Positions 33,659 to 44,989 of a stretch of DNA of 64,000 nt are shown piece after piece. The position numbers and the translations under genes were made by a program. Source of the DNA: Dendrobium chrysotoxum (lineage: Eukaryota; Streptophyta; Magnoliopsida; Asparagales; Orchidaceae). Within the stretch, counting starts at the first letter, position 1, and every line of letters begins with the position of its first letter. The notes under the pieces were generated by a model. The model was not told where the DNA came from, made no database searches, and saw only the letters and a list, made by a program, of their open reading frames with translations. The DNA is taken from positions 93,491,264 to 93,555,263 of the forward strand of contig CM034314.1 of assembly GCA_019925795.1 (NCBI GenBank). The letters run 5' to 3'.

Positions 33659-34298
33659 AAAATTCTAACAAAATTTAAACAAAATCGCTTAAACTAATCT
33701 GCTAACAGAAGCTAAAACTCTTGTTGCCTTCTCCGGATCTTCTCTGCAGCTCTGCATATTTCTGATGCCCAAACTACCTTCGTTCTATAGCCTTGATTTC
33801 ACTGTTCAACCAACATAATTTCCCCAAACTTTTCACTCAATCCTTCCAAACAAGCTAACCGGATCCACCAAGTACGCAGCCAACGAACGCGCGAATAGTG
33901 CGCATGGATCTCGTACAATTTCGCGAGTGCGCTGGCCCCGCGCGTGAAAACGTGAACAGTGACACCGCCAAAAGATTTGACACAGTGCCAAACTCTTCAG
34001 TGACTCTGCTCCTTCCTAAATTCTTTCCCTAAGACGCTGCTTCTGCAAATTCCCATGTTCTCTCTGCTCCTTTCTAAAACTTTAGCAGAGCTGGTGGCGG
34101 AGAAGCACTATATAAGACTATTAAATTTATAGGTATAAAACTTCAATGGGTAAAAATTAAATATATATATAGAAGAAGATACGGAAATGGAGGTAAGTCG
34201 TTTATTTAATGGGCGACTTTAACGAGTTTAAATTTTTTTAACGATGTTTATTAAGTTAATTAAATGTTAAATAGGGTTTAGCTTAAAATTTTGTCAGT
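33659..34298. other. Unassigned sequence
   Basis: No domain or repeat boundary was recognised. Local GC-rich patches near 33880-33960 have no interpretation. Confidence 0.4.
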
Positions 34299-34530
34299 CA
34301 CATAAAATGACGGCCTTTTGATGACTCGGTTAGAAGAGTAGATGTATTAAATTTAACCTATGTTAAGAAAGTTAGAGGTAGACCTAAAAAGACTTGATTA
34401 TAAAATATTAGAAATGATCTTTCTTTATTAGATCTAAATGAGAATTTGACTCTTCATCGGACACAATGGAGAAAAAGGATTCATGTAGTTAACCCCACGT
34501 AGTGGGATAAAGGCTCGATATTGTTGTTGT
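34299..34530 (+). pseudogene. 5'-truncated RTE LINE, 3' end only
   Basis: It matches the last ~230 bp of the RTE copies (GTCACATAAAA... through the stop region CCCCACGTAGTGGGA to a TTGTTGTTG tail) with many substitutions and an internal stop (GACTTGATTA for GACTTGGTTA). It is older than the two near-complete copies. No clear target duplication. Confidence 0.85.
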
Positions 34531-34807
34531 AGTGCACATTAGTCAAGATTTTAAAAAAATAAATTGCATTGAAACATTAAAAAATCATAAATAAATAATA
34601 TTGCATTCAAATGTGTTCGCATCAGATGTTTGACTTTACTTGCAAACAATCTCCATTATTACATGTAACAAACCTGCACAAGAAGCACAAGCAAAGTATT
34701 ATTATATAGCAATAGTAATAATGTCTCTTAATTATTCATTTCAACATCATGAGTAACATATATATTGTTTATCTCATTTGGTATACATGTTCGTTTAATT
34801 ATATATG

Positions 34808-35420
34808 TTGGGGACTCAAATATACGCGGCGATAGATTTTAAATTTCCGTCTCAGCGTTGTACGTATATCCAGCACACAAACAGAAGAATAAAAGAACAC
34901 CAGGATTTTTACGTGGAAAGCCCTAAAAAAGGGAAAAACCACGGGGCCACGCCCAGTTGAAAGAGTTTCACTAGTGTTGTTTGAAATACACGAGGCTGAT
35001 TCGTCCTTTAAATTTAGGACGATCAGATTACAATGAGTATCAGTTACAAGGCCAAGCAGAGTTCCGACGTCACTCGGGTGTCCGGCAGAATTCCGGCGTC
35101 GCTTGGAAAGAAGTCTGGCGTCACTCGGGCGTCGGGTAGAATTCTGGCGTCGGGCAGAATTCCGAGGTTGCTCCCGTGTCGGGCAGAGCTTCGGCGTCCC
35201 TCGGGCGCCCGGTGGTGCTTCGGTGGTGTTCCGGCGAAGTTCCGGCGGTGTTCCGGCGGTGGTCGAGGAGGAGTTGTTCCCTCCTAGGCTTCTCTTCTCT
35301 TCCTTCTCTTCTTCTCTTGGCTTGGGTCCCCTCTTAAGAGAAATGAGGGGCTATTTATAGTTTTTCTGGAGTGGCATAGCCCATAAATAAATGAAAGATC
35401 AGGGGCAAATAAGGAGTGAT
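34808..35420 (-). repeat. LTR-like sequence with minus-strand TATA box
   Basis: The left edge TGTTGGGGACTC is LTR-like. The stretch contains the ACGTGGAAA...CCACGGGGCCACG block common near plant LTR ends. A clear TATA box lies on the minus strand (CTATAAATAG, 35351-35360), so transcription would run leftward into the G/C-rich GTCGG-type repeat (35040-35270). No right edge could be fixed. Confidence 0.45.
35351..35360 (-). promoter_or_regulatory. TATA box, minus strand
   Basis: AAAAACTATAAATAGCCCCT on the minus strand, with a purine-rich leader-like stretch after it. Confidence 0.6.
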
Positions 35421-36869
35421 CCGGATGAACGGCCGATATTGAATCTCTTGATCATGAATCGTTTATTGAGTATCTTAAGGTCTTAATGGTATCAGAATTC
35501 TGTGATCTTGGGCTCGTTGGATTCGTCTCGTCGAGCCGCTCGATTCGACTATAAGCTCGTCAAAATCGGAGACCGTTTGGTAACTCAAATTGCTGTTCGA
35601 GGTTTCCAACAGCGCTTCGGGTACTTGATTTGGACTCATTTGGGCTCGGATTGAGTCGAATTTGGTGTCGTTGGGTTCGTATTTCCGAGACGCTCAGTTT
35701 GACTATAAGCTTGCTGAAATCGGAGTTTAAATGGTCTTCGAATTAATTTTTGAAGTTTCCAATTTGTGTTTTTGCTTCGAGATTCGTGCCCAATCAAGAT
35801 AATTTTTCGATGACATATCAGTTGCCCCCCTATTTTCGGACGTCGAAGCTTCAGGAGTCCGAAAATACTTGTTCCGGCATTTTACATTGGCCGAATCGCA
35901 AAAAATTACGTTCAAAAAGATATAATTTTGCTCAAACTCGATTGTAGAGGCCTCGTTGAGCTCCGAAGGTGTCAAAATTGAGTCCGGAACGTCGGAAAAC
36001 GAGTCCTGGGACCCCAAAAATGTTCAATGTGGATTGCCGGGTCAATTTCTTTTTTTTTCTCCGGTTGCTACATTACCGTTACAGTGTCCGCCTGCTACAG
36101 TGTCGGCTGCTACAGTACCATTGCTACAGTTTTTTTTTTTTTTTTTTTTTTGAAGAGCCGCCTGAAGCGGCTCTTGAGGAGAGGCGGGGGCGGGTCCGCC
36201 CGCCCCCTTAAAAAAATTTTTTTTTTGTTTTTTTTAACGTGGGGTCCGCTTATTTTTTTTTAATTCATAAATAATTATTTTTGAGCTCAAAATATTTCGA
36301 AAAAATTCTGAAAAATTCAGAAAAAATTCGAAAATCTTCTAGAAACTCTCTCCCTCAAAATTTCAAATATTTTTCCCCTCTTTTTTCAATTTTTCCCTCT
36401 CTTTTTCTCCCCCTTTTCATCCTATAAATACCCCCCTTGGGGTAAGGAAAAATTTCACCACATCTTCCTCTCCTTCTGGCTTTCTAGCTTTTGGCATTTT
36501 GAGGCCTTCCGCCGTTTTTGAGTAGGTGACTTTCCCTACTTGACTCGACGCCCCTCCCTTTGCGCAGAAGTTAGAGGCTTCTTCTCTTTTTTCTCTCATT
36601 CTGGCTTTCTGACAGTTGAGGCATTTCGTTGTTATTCAGTAGGTGACTTTCCCTACTTGAGACAACGCCCCTCCTTTTGTACAGGAGTTAGAAATTTCTC
36701 TCTTCTCCCCTCTAGCCTCTGGCATTTTGAGGCCTTCCGCCGTTTTTGAGTAAGTGACTTTCCCCACTCGACTCGGCGCCCCTCTCTTTGCGCAGAAGTT
36801 AGTCGCTTCCCCTTTTTAGGAAGGGAAGCGAAATGGGAGTTAGAATTTCTCTCCTTTAAGAGATCATGT
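35421..36869 (+). repeat. Second LTR/leader-like sequence with plus-strand TATA box and tandem units
   Basis: A T/C-rich stretch (36120-36420) leads to CCTATAAATACC (36420-36431). Downstream are three tandem units of about 111-117 bp (about 36470-36805) marked by AGTARGTGACTTTCCC at 36521, 36638 and 36749. This is promoter-plus-leader architecture of an LTR retrotransposon, but no gag or pol follows on this strand. Confidence 0.4.
36421..36430 (+). promoter_or_regulatory. TATA box, plus strand
   Basis: CCTATAAATACCCCC lies about 50-100 bp before the start of the tandem leader repeats. Confidence 0.6.
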
Positions 36870-37325
36870 GGAGGTGAGATGTTAGTTGGAGGGAGTCTGA
36901 AGATGGTCGGAAGTCAGACGTCGGGAAGAAGTTCAGCATCAGGTAGAAGTCCGACGAGGGTCTGACGATGGGTAGAAGTCCGGTGTCGGGTAGAAGTACG
37001 GTGTCGGGCAGAAGTCCGACGAAAATCCCGGGCAAAATTCCAACAAAAGTCCGGCGACGGGCAAAGACCCAGTAACGGGAAGAAGCTCGTCGTCGGGCAG
37101 AAGTCCGATGAAAGTCCCTCGACGGGCATAAGTACAACGTCGGGTAAAGATTCGGTGTCGGGTAGAAGCCTGACAAACATCCGACGACGTCCCACGACGG
37201 GTAGAATTCTGGTGTCGGGTAGAAGCCCGACAAACATCCGACGACGGTCAGAAGTCCGACGTCGGGAAGAAGTATGGCGTCGGGTAGAACTCCAACGAAA
37301 ATCCGTCAGCGGGCAAAAGTTCCAC
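36870..37325 (+). repeat. Degenerate GTCGGGTAGAAGTCCGAC repeat block (left part)
   Basis: About 20-40-bp degenerate units built on GTCGGGYAGAAGTCCGACG. The same family occurs at about 35040-35270 and continues at 40432-40620, so it was split by the RTE LINE. Confidence 0.8.
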
Positions 37326-40300
37326 AACAACAACAACAACAATAACAAGCCTTTGTCCCACTACGTGGGGTCGGCAACATGAATCCTTTTTCTCCATTGT
37401 GTCCGGTTCAAAGTCAAATTCTCGTTTAAATCTAATAGAGAAAGATCATTTCTAATATTTTCTAACCAAGTCTTTTTAGGTCTACCTCTACCTTTCTTAA
37501 CATAAGTCAAATCTAATACCTCTACTTTCCTAACTGGGTCATCGGAAGGCCGCCGTTTTATGTGACCAAACCATCTAAGGAGACTCTCTCTAATCTTATC
37601 CTCCACTGGAGCTACTCCAACCTTTTCACGTATATGCTCATTTCGTATCCTGTCTCTAAGAGTAAATCCACTCATCCACCTAAGCATCCTCATCTCCGCA
37701 ACACATAACTTAGTATTATGCTTCTCTTTTAATGGCCAACATTCTGCACCATAAAGCATTGCAGGTCTCACCACCATCTTATAGAATTTTCCCTTAAGTT
37801 TAAGGGGGACTTTTCTATCACACAACAAACCCGATGCATTCCTCCACTTCAACCATCCAACTTGAATTCTACTGATAACATCCCCATCTATTTCACCATC
37901 ACTCTGAACAATAGATCCAAGATATCTAAAATGTGTACTCTTATTAATGACTTGATCGCCCAAAGTCACAATCCCCTCACTAGGTCTATTACTGCTAAAA
38001 TTACACTCCATATATTCAGTTTTAGATCTACTCAAGCGAAAACCTTTAGACTCTAAGGTTGATCTCCAGACTTTAAGTTTACCTTCAACTCCCTCTTTAG
38101 TCTTGTCAACAAGAAGAATATCATCAGCAAAAAGCATACACCAGGGTACATCCTCTTGTAAATGTCTAGTGAGAACATCCATGACTAATGCGAAAAGATA
38201 TGGGCTTAAAGCTGATCCTTGATGTAATCCAACCAAAATAGGGAAATACTTGGTCAAACCACCTTGTGTTTGAACACAAGTAGTAGCTCCTTCATACATA
38301 TCTTTAATGATTTGAATATAAGCATTATTAACTCCTTTCTTTTCAAGAACTCTCCATAGCACTTCTCTTGGAACTTTATCATATGCTTTCTCTAAATCAA
38401 TAAATATCATATGTAGATCCTCCTTATTCTCCCTATATTTCTCCATCAAACCTCTCAATAAATGTATGGCTTCCATAGTAGACCTACCAGGCATGAATCC
38501 AAATTGATTTTGAGAAACATTAGTATCACGCCGCAGCCTACGCTCCATAACTCGCTCCCATAGTTTTAAAGTGTGACACATTAACTTAATTCCTCTATAA
38601 TTCGCACAATCTTGTGCATCACCTTTATTCTTATAAATAGGAATCAATACACTCATTCTCCACGCATCTGGCATCTTTTTAGTCTTCAAAATATTATTAA
38701 AAAGTTTAGTTAGCCAAGAAATTTCTTCATCTCCTAAGCATTTCCACATCTCTATTGGGATATCATCAGGTCCAACAACTTTTCCACACTTCATTTTCTT
38801 TAAAGCCTCTCTAACTTCGGTTTTACTAATACGCCGATAAAAATAGAAATCTTTATTTTCATTTAGGATGCTAAGGTCACTAAAGTCAATTGTATTCCTA
38901 CAATCTTCATTAAAAAGTTTATCAAAATATCTCATCCACCTTTGTTGAATATCATCTTCTAAGAAAAGTACTTTTTGATCTTCATCCTTAATACACTTCA
39001 CTTGAATTAAATCCTTACTACTCCTATCTCTTTGTTTGGCTAGCTTATACATATATCTTTCTCCCTCCTTAGTATCTAATCTATTATATAAATCATTAAA
39101 AGCTAAGATCTTTGCATCACATATTGCTTTCTTAGAATCCCTACATGCCTCTTTATATCTTTCCCAATTATCAAAATTTTTACATCTAAACCAATTTTTA
39201 TAACAAATCTTATTATTTTTTATCTTTTCTTGCACAATTGGATTCCACCACCAGCTATTTTTACTATTAGGGGCTTTTCCCTTTGATACCCCAAACACAT
39301 CTTTAGCAATATTTTTAATATCACTAGCCACTTTTTCCCACATAACATTAGCATCCTCATGCACAAATAAAATCTTAGAATCTAAAATCTTACTCACAAA
39401 AATATTTTTATTACTATTCTTTAAATGCCCCCATCTAATCCTAGAAAATCGCTTTACTTTATTTTTTATTTTCTGTCCTTTCATCTTAAAGTCTAAAACT
39501 AATAAGCGATGTTGGGTACATAAACTTTCACTCGGAATAACTTTACAATCTTTGCAATCTAAACGATCTACTTTTCTTATAAGAAAATAATCAATCTGAG
39601 TTTTACTATAACCATTCTTATAAGTGATGAGATGCTCATCTCTTTTCTTAAATAAAGTATTAGCAATTAAAAAATCATAAGCTAAAGAAAAATCTAGTAT
39701 GGTCTTACCACCTTCATTAGTCATTCCAAACCCATATCCACCATGAATGCTTTTAAAATCATTTACCTCTCTACCAACATGTCCATTTAAATCTCCTCCA
39801 ATAAAAATTTTTTCTTCGAGAGGTATCTTTTGAATTAATTCTTCTAAATCTTCCCAAAATTTTAATTTTGAACACATATCCAAACCTACTTGAGGAGCAT
39901 AAGCACTTATAATATTAATAATCTTAGCATCAACAACAATCTTTAAAGCCATAATTCTATCTCCAATTCTATTAATATTTATAACATTATCCTTCAAACT
40001 CTTATCTATAATCACGCCTACACCATTTCTAGTACGACTCTTACCTGAATACCAAACTTTAAATCCTAAACTATCAATCTCCTTAGCCTTCTCTCCAACC
40101 CATTTAGTTTCCTGAATGCACAAAATATTTATCTTCCTATAAATCATAATATCTATTAATTCCATTAATCTTCCTGTAAGGGAACCTATATTCCAAGTTC
40201 CTATCCTAATATTAGTATCATGGACTAGCTTCTTTGCCCACATCCGTCCTTGATGTGGGAACCCTTGCCTATTTAACACTGCACCCAGGCGCCGATGCAG

Positions 40301-40405
40301 CGGCCCTTGCACACTTTTCACTGTATTCAGGCCATACAGTGCGTCGCTTCCAAGGAACGCCCTAGCATTAACACAATTTATTAAAGGATTCATGTCATGG
40401 TTATT
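37326..40405 (-). mobile_element. RTE-clade LINE, copy 2, inserted in the GTCGG repeat block
   Basis: A near-full-length RTE element on the minus strand. Its (TTG)n tail is at 37326-37350 (seen as ACAACAACA on the plus strand). Flanking GTTCCAC occurs at 37319-37325 and 40428-40434, a possible short target duplication. It carries about 110 bp more 5' sequence than copy 1. Just outside its 5' end is a 23-bp scrap of the element in opposite orientation. Confidence 0.9.
37361..40393 (-). CDS. RTE LINE polyprotein: AP endonuclease and reverse transcriptase, longer copy
   Basis: The frame opens at ATG 40393 (MNPLINCVNARAFLGSD) and runs 1010 codons to the stop at 37361, close to the usual RTE length. 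Endonuclease motifs (TWNIGS, CIQETKW, GGDLNGHVG, TQHRLLVLDF) and RT motifs (NYRGIKLM, FIDLEKAYDK, GLHQGSALSP, FADD) are all intact. By eye about 19 residues differ from copy 1 over about 970, for example SWWWN is the same in both but YWSISK reads YRRISK here. The frame is open upstream of the ATG to TTG 40411, but that part lies outside the element. This is the best candidate in the window for a protein that could still mobilise RTE elements. Confidence 0.92.
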   Translation of the reverse strand: MNPLINCVNARAFLGSDALYGLNTVKSVQGPLHRRLGAVLNRQGFPHQGRMWAKKLVHDTNIRIGTWNIGSLTGRLMELIDIMIYRKINILCIQETKWVGEKAKEIDSLGFKVWYSGKSRTRNGVGVIIDKSLKDNVININRIGDRIMALKIVVDAKIINIISAYAPQVGLDMCSKLKFWEDLEELIQKIPLEEKIFIGGDLNGHVGREVNDFKSIHGGYGFGMTNEGGKTILDFSLAYDFLIANTLFKKRDEHLITYKNGYSKTQIDYFLIRKVDRLDCKDCKVIPSESLCTQHRLLVLDFKMKGQKIKNKVKRFSRIRWGHLKNSNKNIFVSKILDSKILFVHEDANVMWEKVASDIKNIAKDVFGVSKGKAPNSKNSWWWNPIVQEKIKNNKICYKNWFRCKNFDNWERYKEACRDSKKAICDAKILAFNDLYNRLDTKEGERYMYKLAKQRDRSSKDLIQVKCIKDEDQKVLFLEDDIQQRWMRYFDKLFNEDCRNTIDFSDLSILNENKDFYFYRRISKTEVREALKKMKCGKVVGPDDIPIEMWKCLGDEEISWLTKLFNNILKTKKMPDAWRMSVLIPIYKNKGDAQDCANYRGIKLMCHTLKLWERVMERRLRRDTNVSQNQFGFMPGRSTMEAIHLLRGLMEKYRENKEDLHMIFIDLEKAYDKVPREVLWRVLEKKGVNNAYIQIIKDMYEGATTCVQTQGGLTKYFPILVGLHQGSALSPYLFALVMDVLTRHLQEDVPWCMLFADDILLVDKTKEGVEGKLKVWRSTLESKGFRLSRSKTEYMECNFSSNRPSEGIVTLGDQVINKSTHFRYLGSIVQSDGEIDGDVISRIQVGWLKWRNASGLLCDRKVPLKLKGKFYKMVVRPAMLYGAECWPLKEKHNTKLCVAEMRMLRWMSGFTLRDRIRNEHIREKVGVAPVEDKIRESLLRWFGHIKRRPSDDPVRKVEVLDLTYVKKGRGRPKKTWLENIRNDLSLLDLNENLTLNRTQWRKRIHVADPT

Positions 40406-40408
40406 CGA

Positions 40409-40431
40409 CAAGTAGGTTTGGATATGTGTTC
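40409..40431 (+). repeat. 23-bp sense scrap of RTE endonuclease region
   Basis: It is identical to 25663-25685 of copy 1 (the CAAGTAGGTTTGGATATG block, coding Q-V-G-L-D-M-C) and opposite in strand to the adjoining copy 2. Confidence 0.8.
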
Positions 40432-40625
40432 CACGACGGGCAAAAATCCAACAATGGGAGGAAGCTCGACTTCGGGTAGAAGTCAGATGAAAGTCCTGGG
40501 AAGAAGTCCAGCAACGGAAGGAAGCTCGGCGTCGGGTAAAAGTCCGACGGAAGTCCTAAAACGGGCAGAACTTCAGCAACGAGAGGAAGCTCAGCATCGA
40601 ATAGAATTTCAATGCTATTTTAACG
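40432..40625 (+). repeat. Degenerate GTCGGG repeat block (right part)
   Basis: Continuation of the block at 36870-37325, interrupted by the RTE insertion. Confidence 0.75.
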
Positions 40626-41354
40626 GAAGTTTTTCGATGATGAACGATCGGGTGGAAGTCTATTAGCATTCAACGACCAAGTGGGGAGCAGAAGGAGAGA
40701 GTTTAAGGGTGCTGCTATCAGCAGTTGAACGAGAAGCCGATGATGGCTGATATGGAGTAAAGAGCCGTCGATAAACATCAGGCGAAGGGCTGATAATGAC
40801 AAGTGCCATTTTGCTAAGGCAATATGTATCCAAACTGAAGTATGTCGACATCAGATATCCCTGAGTCAAGGGGTCAAAGCAATGTGCTATGATAGTAGTC
40901 GGGCGATATACTTATTGTGTAAACTGAGTGGAGGCCTGATGGTGATCAGGTTACATCTTTTCTTGGAAGAAGAAGTTGTATGAGATACTTGAATGCATAA
41001 TTAAGAATAGGTCAATTGAATCCACTAAGGATTTTTGACCATTTCGAAGTTTCTTCTTGCTTGATAATAGCAGCTTGTACGAATGATGCCAATGTACTTT
41101 TTTGATTTCAACTTCTAGTGAGAAGAAATGTACATTTGAATCTGAATTTATGTAACTCCATTGATATTGAAGGTGAGAACTTGCCTCTTGGAGGAAGCTA
41201 AATTGTTATTGCATATTTGAGACATGCTTTGATATATTGCCCCCCATATTTTTGGAGGCATTGCTAGAATATAAGTGATGATTTTGTCAACCGCTCACTT
41301 TCATGAAATCTTTATAGAGAGAATGTTATTTACTTAGAATGCTGCTTGCTGATA
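40626..41354. other. Unassigned sequence, possibly internal to an LTR element
   Basis: No frame and no terminal repeat were seen. Confidence 0.4.
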
Positions 41355-41640
41355 TTGACCTCTATAGAAGAGGTCGAAAGAATCCACCAAGGATGTTGAA
41401 CCTATCCGAGGTTGTATGTCAGAGCCTATGCTCGACGGTGTTAACCTATATGGGAGAGGTCGAGAGAATCTACCAAGGATGTGAGACCTATCCAAGGTTG
41501 TATGTCGGAGCCTTTGCTCGACGACGTTAACCTGTATGGAAGAGGTCGAGAGAATCCACCAAGGATGTGAGACCTATCTGAGGTTGTATGTCGGAGCATT
41601 TGCTCGACGACCTTAACCTGTATGGAAGAGGCCGGATCGA
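41355..41640 (+). repeat. 86-bp tandem repeat, just over three units
   Basis: Units start at 41355, 41441, 41527 and (partial) 41613, with TTRACCTRTATRGRAGAGG at each start. Units 2 and 3 are closest to each other. Confidence 0.9.
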
Positions 41641-41974
41641 ATCCCCCTGGGATCGATCTTCTAATGATTGAGATGCAATAAAGACTGCGTATTTCTCAGA
41701 TCATAGATAAAGAGACTATATTTGTCAGTAGTTTTTCATTGTCATTTTTATCCCTTTTTTTTAAAGGAGATAATATTAAAACTAGGCGAACAACACATTA
41801 TATTACTGTAAGACAATACAATGATTTCCTTGTACAATATAAGATATACATATAGGGACAACCACATCATTTGACTTGGTAGAAATACTAAGGACATTAG
41901 AGTGACATCTTACTTATCATAGAAGAGACACACGATGACACATGACAAGTAGTATTACTAATACAACTACATAA
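41641..41974. other. Unassigned AT-rich sequence
   Basis: Nothing recognisable beyond short T runs. Confidence 0.4.
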
Positions 41975-42490
41975 AGTGTGTAGTCATTCAATCTCGCCGA
42001 TCATTTGAATATTATTCAACTGCTGTCTTTGTTGTTGTTGATTTTGCCCCCCAGTTGGACCAGCTTCATCTCAAGTAGGTGGATTTTGGATGAATTGTCG
42101 AAGATATCCTTGTCGGATCAACCTCTCGATCTCATCCTTGAGTTGCTTGCAGGCATCGGTAGTGTGTTCACGACTACGGTGGAAATAGCAATATTACTCC
42201 TGGTTTCCAACATTCGGCTTCAAAGAATTAGGCCACTTGATATTTTCTTTATCTCGAATGGCCATTAGTATGTTGGTTCGAGTTGCATTGAGAGGCGTAT
42301 ACTCTTTTTCATGTCGGAACTCGCGTTGTGGTACTGGGGGTCTAGGAGATGAATTTTTTTTTCGTTGCGAAAATGAGTCCTCTATTGTAGGGGCATTCTT
42401 ACGCTTTCCAGTTGTTTGCTCAAATTGCTTTTTATGAGTATTAATGGCTTCATCAGCGGAGATTTGAGCTTCTACACGATGGTGTGGACC
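41975..42490 (-). pseudogene. Ty3/gypsy gag C-terminal fragment
   Basis: Read on the minus strand from about 42485: ISADEAINTHKKQFE, a basic KNSSPRPPVPQ stretch, ILMAIRDKENIKWPNSLK, an in-frame TAA (near 42194), then YCYFHRSREHTTDACKQLKD and EIERLIRQGYLRQF. The C-x-FH-R-x-x-x-H-x-x-x-x-C zinc-like motif followed by LKDEIERLI-x-x-G is typical of gag of the Tat/Athila branch of plant gypsy elements. It is not in register with the large gypsy element further right and differs from its gag, so it is a separate, older copy. Confidence 0.75.
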
Positions 42491-44989
42491 TCCGAAAGGA
42501 CAATAGACACCATCGCCCCGCGAGGGGAGACAGTATCTGGCCAATGGAAGGGCAGATTCGATCATGCATACGATTAACCATTGAGGATAGCGGCTCTCAC
42601 CAGCACACCCCGATGGGTAATAATATATATGATCTGATCGTCACAACGGGTTTCCCCCACCCGATACATTAGCTCGAATGGGGTTTATTTGAGAGTGGGA
42701 TGCGGTTTCCCACGGGCGCAAGCCCCCGTGGTTAATTACATCTCAAGCCGGAGCCTGAGAATACTCTCGATTAAGGATTCTACATTATTCTTTCGAAATT
42801 GGGATTGGCACATAGGGCAGAGACTAGGAAGTCCTACTCGAAGGGAAAGAGAGGTTCAACTAGGCTTAGTCAACATGCACGGCTCACGTCAGCATCCGGA
42901 GGGACTAAGGTAGTGAGAAGAAACTGGAGAAAAATAAATAAATCATGCACTCGAAACATGCAGGAGGGAAGGATGGAGGTGGCGTCATCCATGTGACGCA
43001 GATATATAGGGTTTAGGGTCTCTGGAAGACAGAAGACCTACCTACTGATGAGGCGTACTACGGAACAATAGTAGCCTTGAATCCTGAATCTATGGTGGGT
43101 TTAGTGTTCTACGCAACACTAACACCCGTGTCCTAACTAATGCAATGCAAAACCTGGACTTACCCCGGCCTGGAAGGGGGAGCCAGCTAACCACCTAATC
43201 GCTTTAAAACCATGCTGTCCAGTCATTTATTGAAAGATGGGTGGGTAGGTTATAGTTTTTGGAAGTAGGGCCGACGTCTAGAGGATTTCCTAATTGGCCC
43301 CAGACTGATGTTGGGTGAATGCTCCTATGACTAATGCAATTAAAATTTTGATTTAGTTAGTTTCTAATGCAATGCATGCTAGTTAAAGTATCCGAATCAG
43401 GTATGCATAGAACTTTAAAAAAAAGGCTTATAAAAATAATTTTTAGAATTAGACTGGGCTTCCCCAGGTCCGGCACCTCATCCTCATAGGTCAGATTATC
43501 CGGACTCTACCCACGGGCGGGGAAGTGTCTTATAGAAGGAAAGAGAGAAATGCAACGATATGCATGCTACCCCGGACGATTCCGGCAATTCCCTAGGTCG
43601 TTAAGTTTCTAAATTATTTAAATCTTAAAATTTGAATATTAGTTGGGAGTAGAAAAAGTTTTAGTCCTTAAAGAGCCTAACGAAATCCAGGCTAAAACAA
43701 AAGCGACATGCAAAACGCCAAGAAACTAAGAAAAGCAAACAATCCTAGAGGCACACAATCATAAAACACATTAAAATTATCCAAACAAATTAATAAATGT
43801 CCATAGGCCAACTGCCCTTAATTACAACCCAGGGTCTGCAGAAAATTAAAGTGGCCAGGCACCACTGCCAACAACCCGGATTTCTAATCCTACGACTGAC
43901 GCAAGTTATTTTTGAGTGGGATACACTTGGTCTTCATCTTCTTGATCTTCCGTTCCTTGGACTCCTTGGATCTTTAGTTTTGTTAGAATCCTTGGATCTC
44001 AGCTTCCTTGGGCTCCTTGGATCTCAGCCTCCTTGGACTCCTCGGGTAGTAGAATGATCCAAATTTGGATTCTCAAATAGAAAAGGACTATCCTCATATT
44101 GGGTGTCCTTTTCTCTTTGGGCATCCAACCTTTGGATCCTTGTATCCCCACTCGAAATAAACTTTCACAACTCTATACCAATATTACACTCAATTACATT
44201 AAACGAAAACAGTAAATTCTATACGCTCCTGCAAGGTTATCCTAAAAATCATCCAAGCAGTTTAGTATATCACAAGCAATTATAGGGAAAGTAAAATACT
44301 CATCACAGCCACACTGGCCATGCTCTTAATTATTTTGAGGGCTAAGCAAGCTCTGGAGCACCTGTAGCAATTTATAATGATTCATTATTTTAGCCCTCAT
44401 TTATTTAGGGGGGCTGAGCAATTTCTGAAGCACCTGCATAAAACAGCATTAATTTTTAAATCATGGTTATTGCCCCCCCCTTTTTATTTAACGCTGCATG
44501 AGCATGGCCACCTGCAGAAGACATTGTTAGTATCAACCTCGATCCTAACCTATGGGTAGTCTATCGTGCAATCACATCAATTCCCAGAGTGCAGTAAAAG
44601 TAAACAAACACACCGGCATCATCTCAATCACAACATGCAATGAAATCTCAAAAATATCGGCACACAACAGAAAAGTAAACACCGGCCTAGCCTAGGTCTA
44701 GAAGTGGTGCCCTAACAAACCATCTAGATGTGTGTGAAAAGCTGTGTAGCTGAGGTAGATCCTAGGCTGGGTAGTTAGTTACAGTTGCCTACTGTCCAGG
44801 TTGGTTGTAGGTCTGAAAAGGGAATTTTATTTAAAGTCCAAATATTAGTGAATTGAGATCTATCTTAGTTGATTTAATGTGTGGATCGATTTTAGTTCTT
44901 AGGGTAATAATATTTGAAGTTTAAATTGCATTAGTGAGTTTTAGGGGGTTCGGGGTCCACCTATACACTAAGTAAAAGGGGGTTCAAAA
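42491..44989. other. Non-coding sequence, possibly within a long gypsy LTR
   Basis: No coding domain. Short phrases recur (CTAATGCAATGC at about 43137, 43332 and 43367; GGGCTGAGCA/GGGCTAAGCA with CACCTG at about 44340 and 44410), and C/T tracts alternate with AT-rich DNA. I infer that this may be the distal LTR part of the minus-strand gypsy element at right, but no terminus could be fixed. Confidence 0.3.

Noticed and set aside
35033..37382. Frames in the GTCGG-type repeat blocks on both strands
   Set aside because: Periodic low-complexity sequence keeps frames open; no domain.
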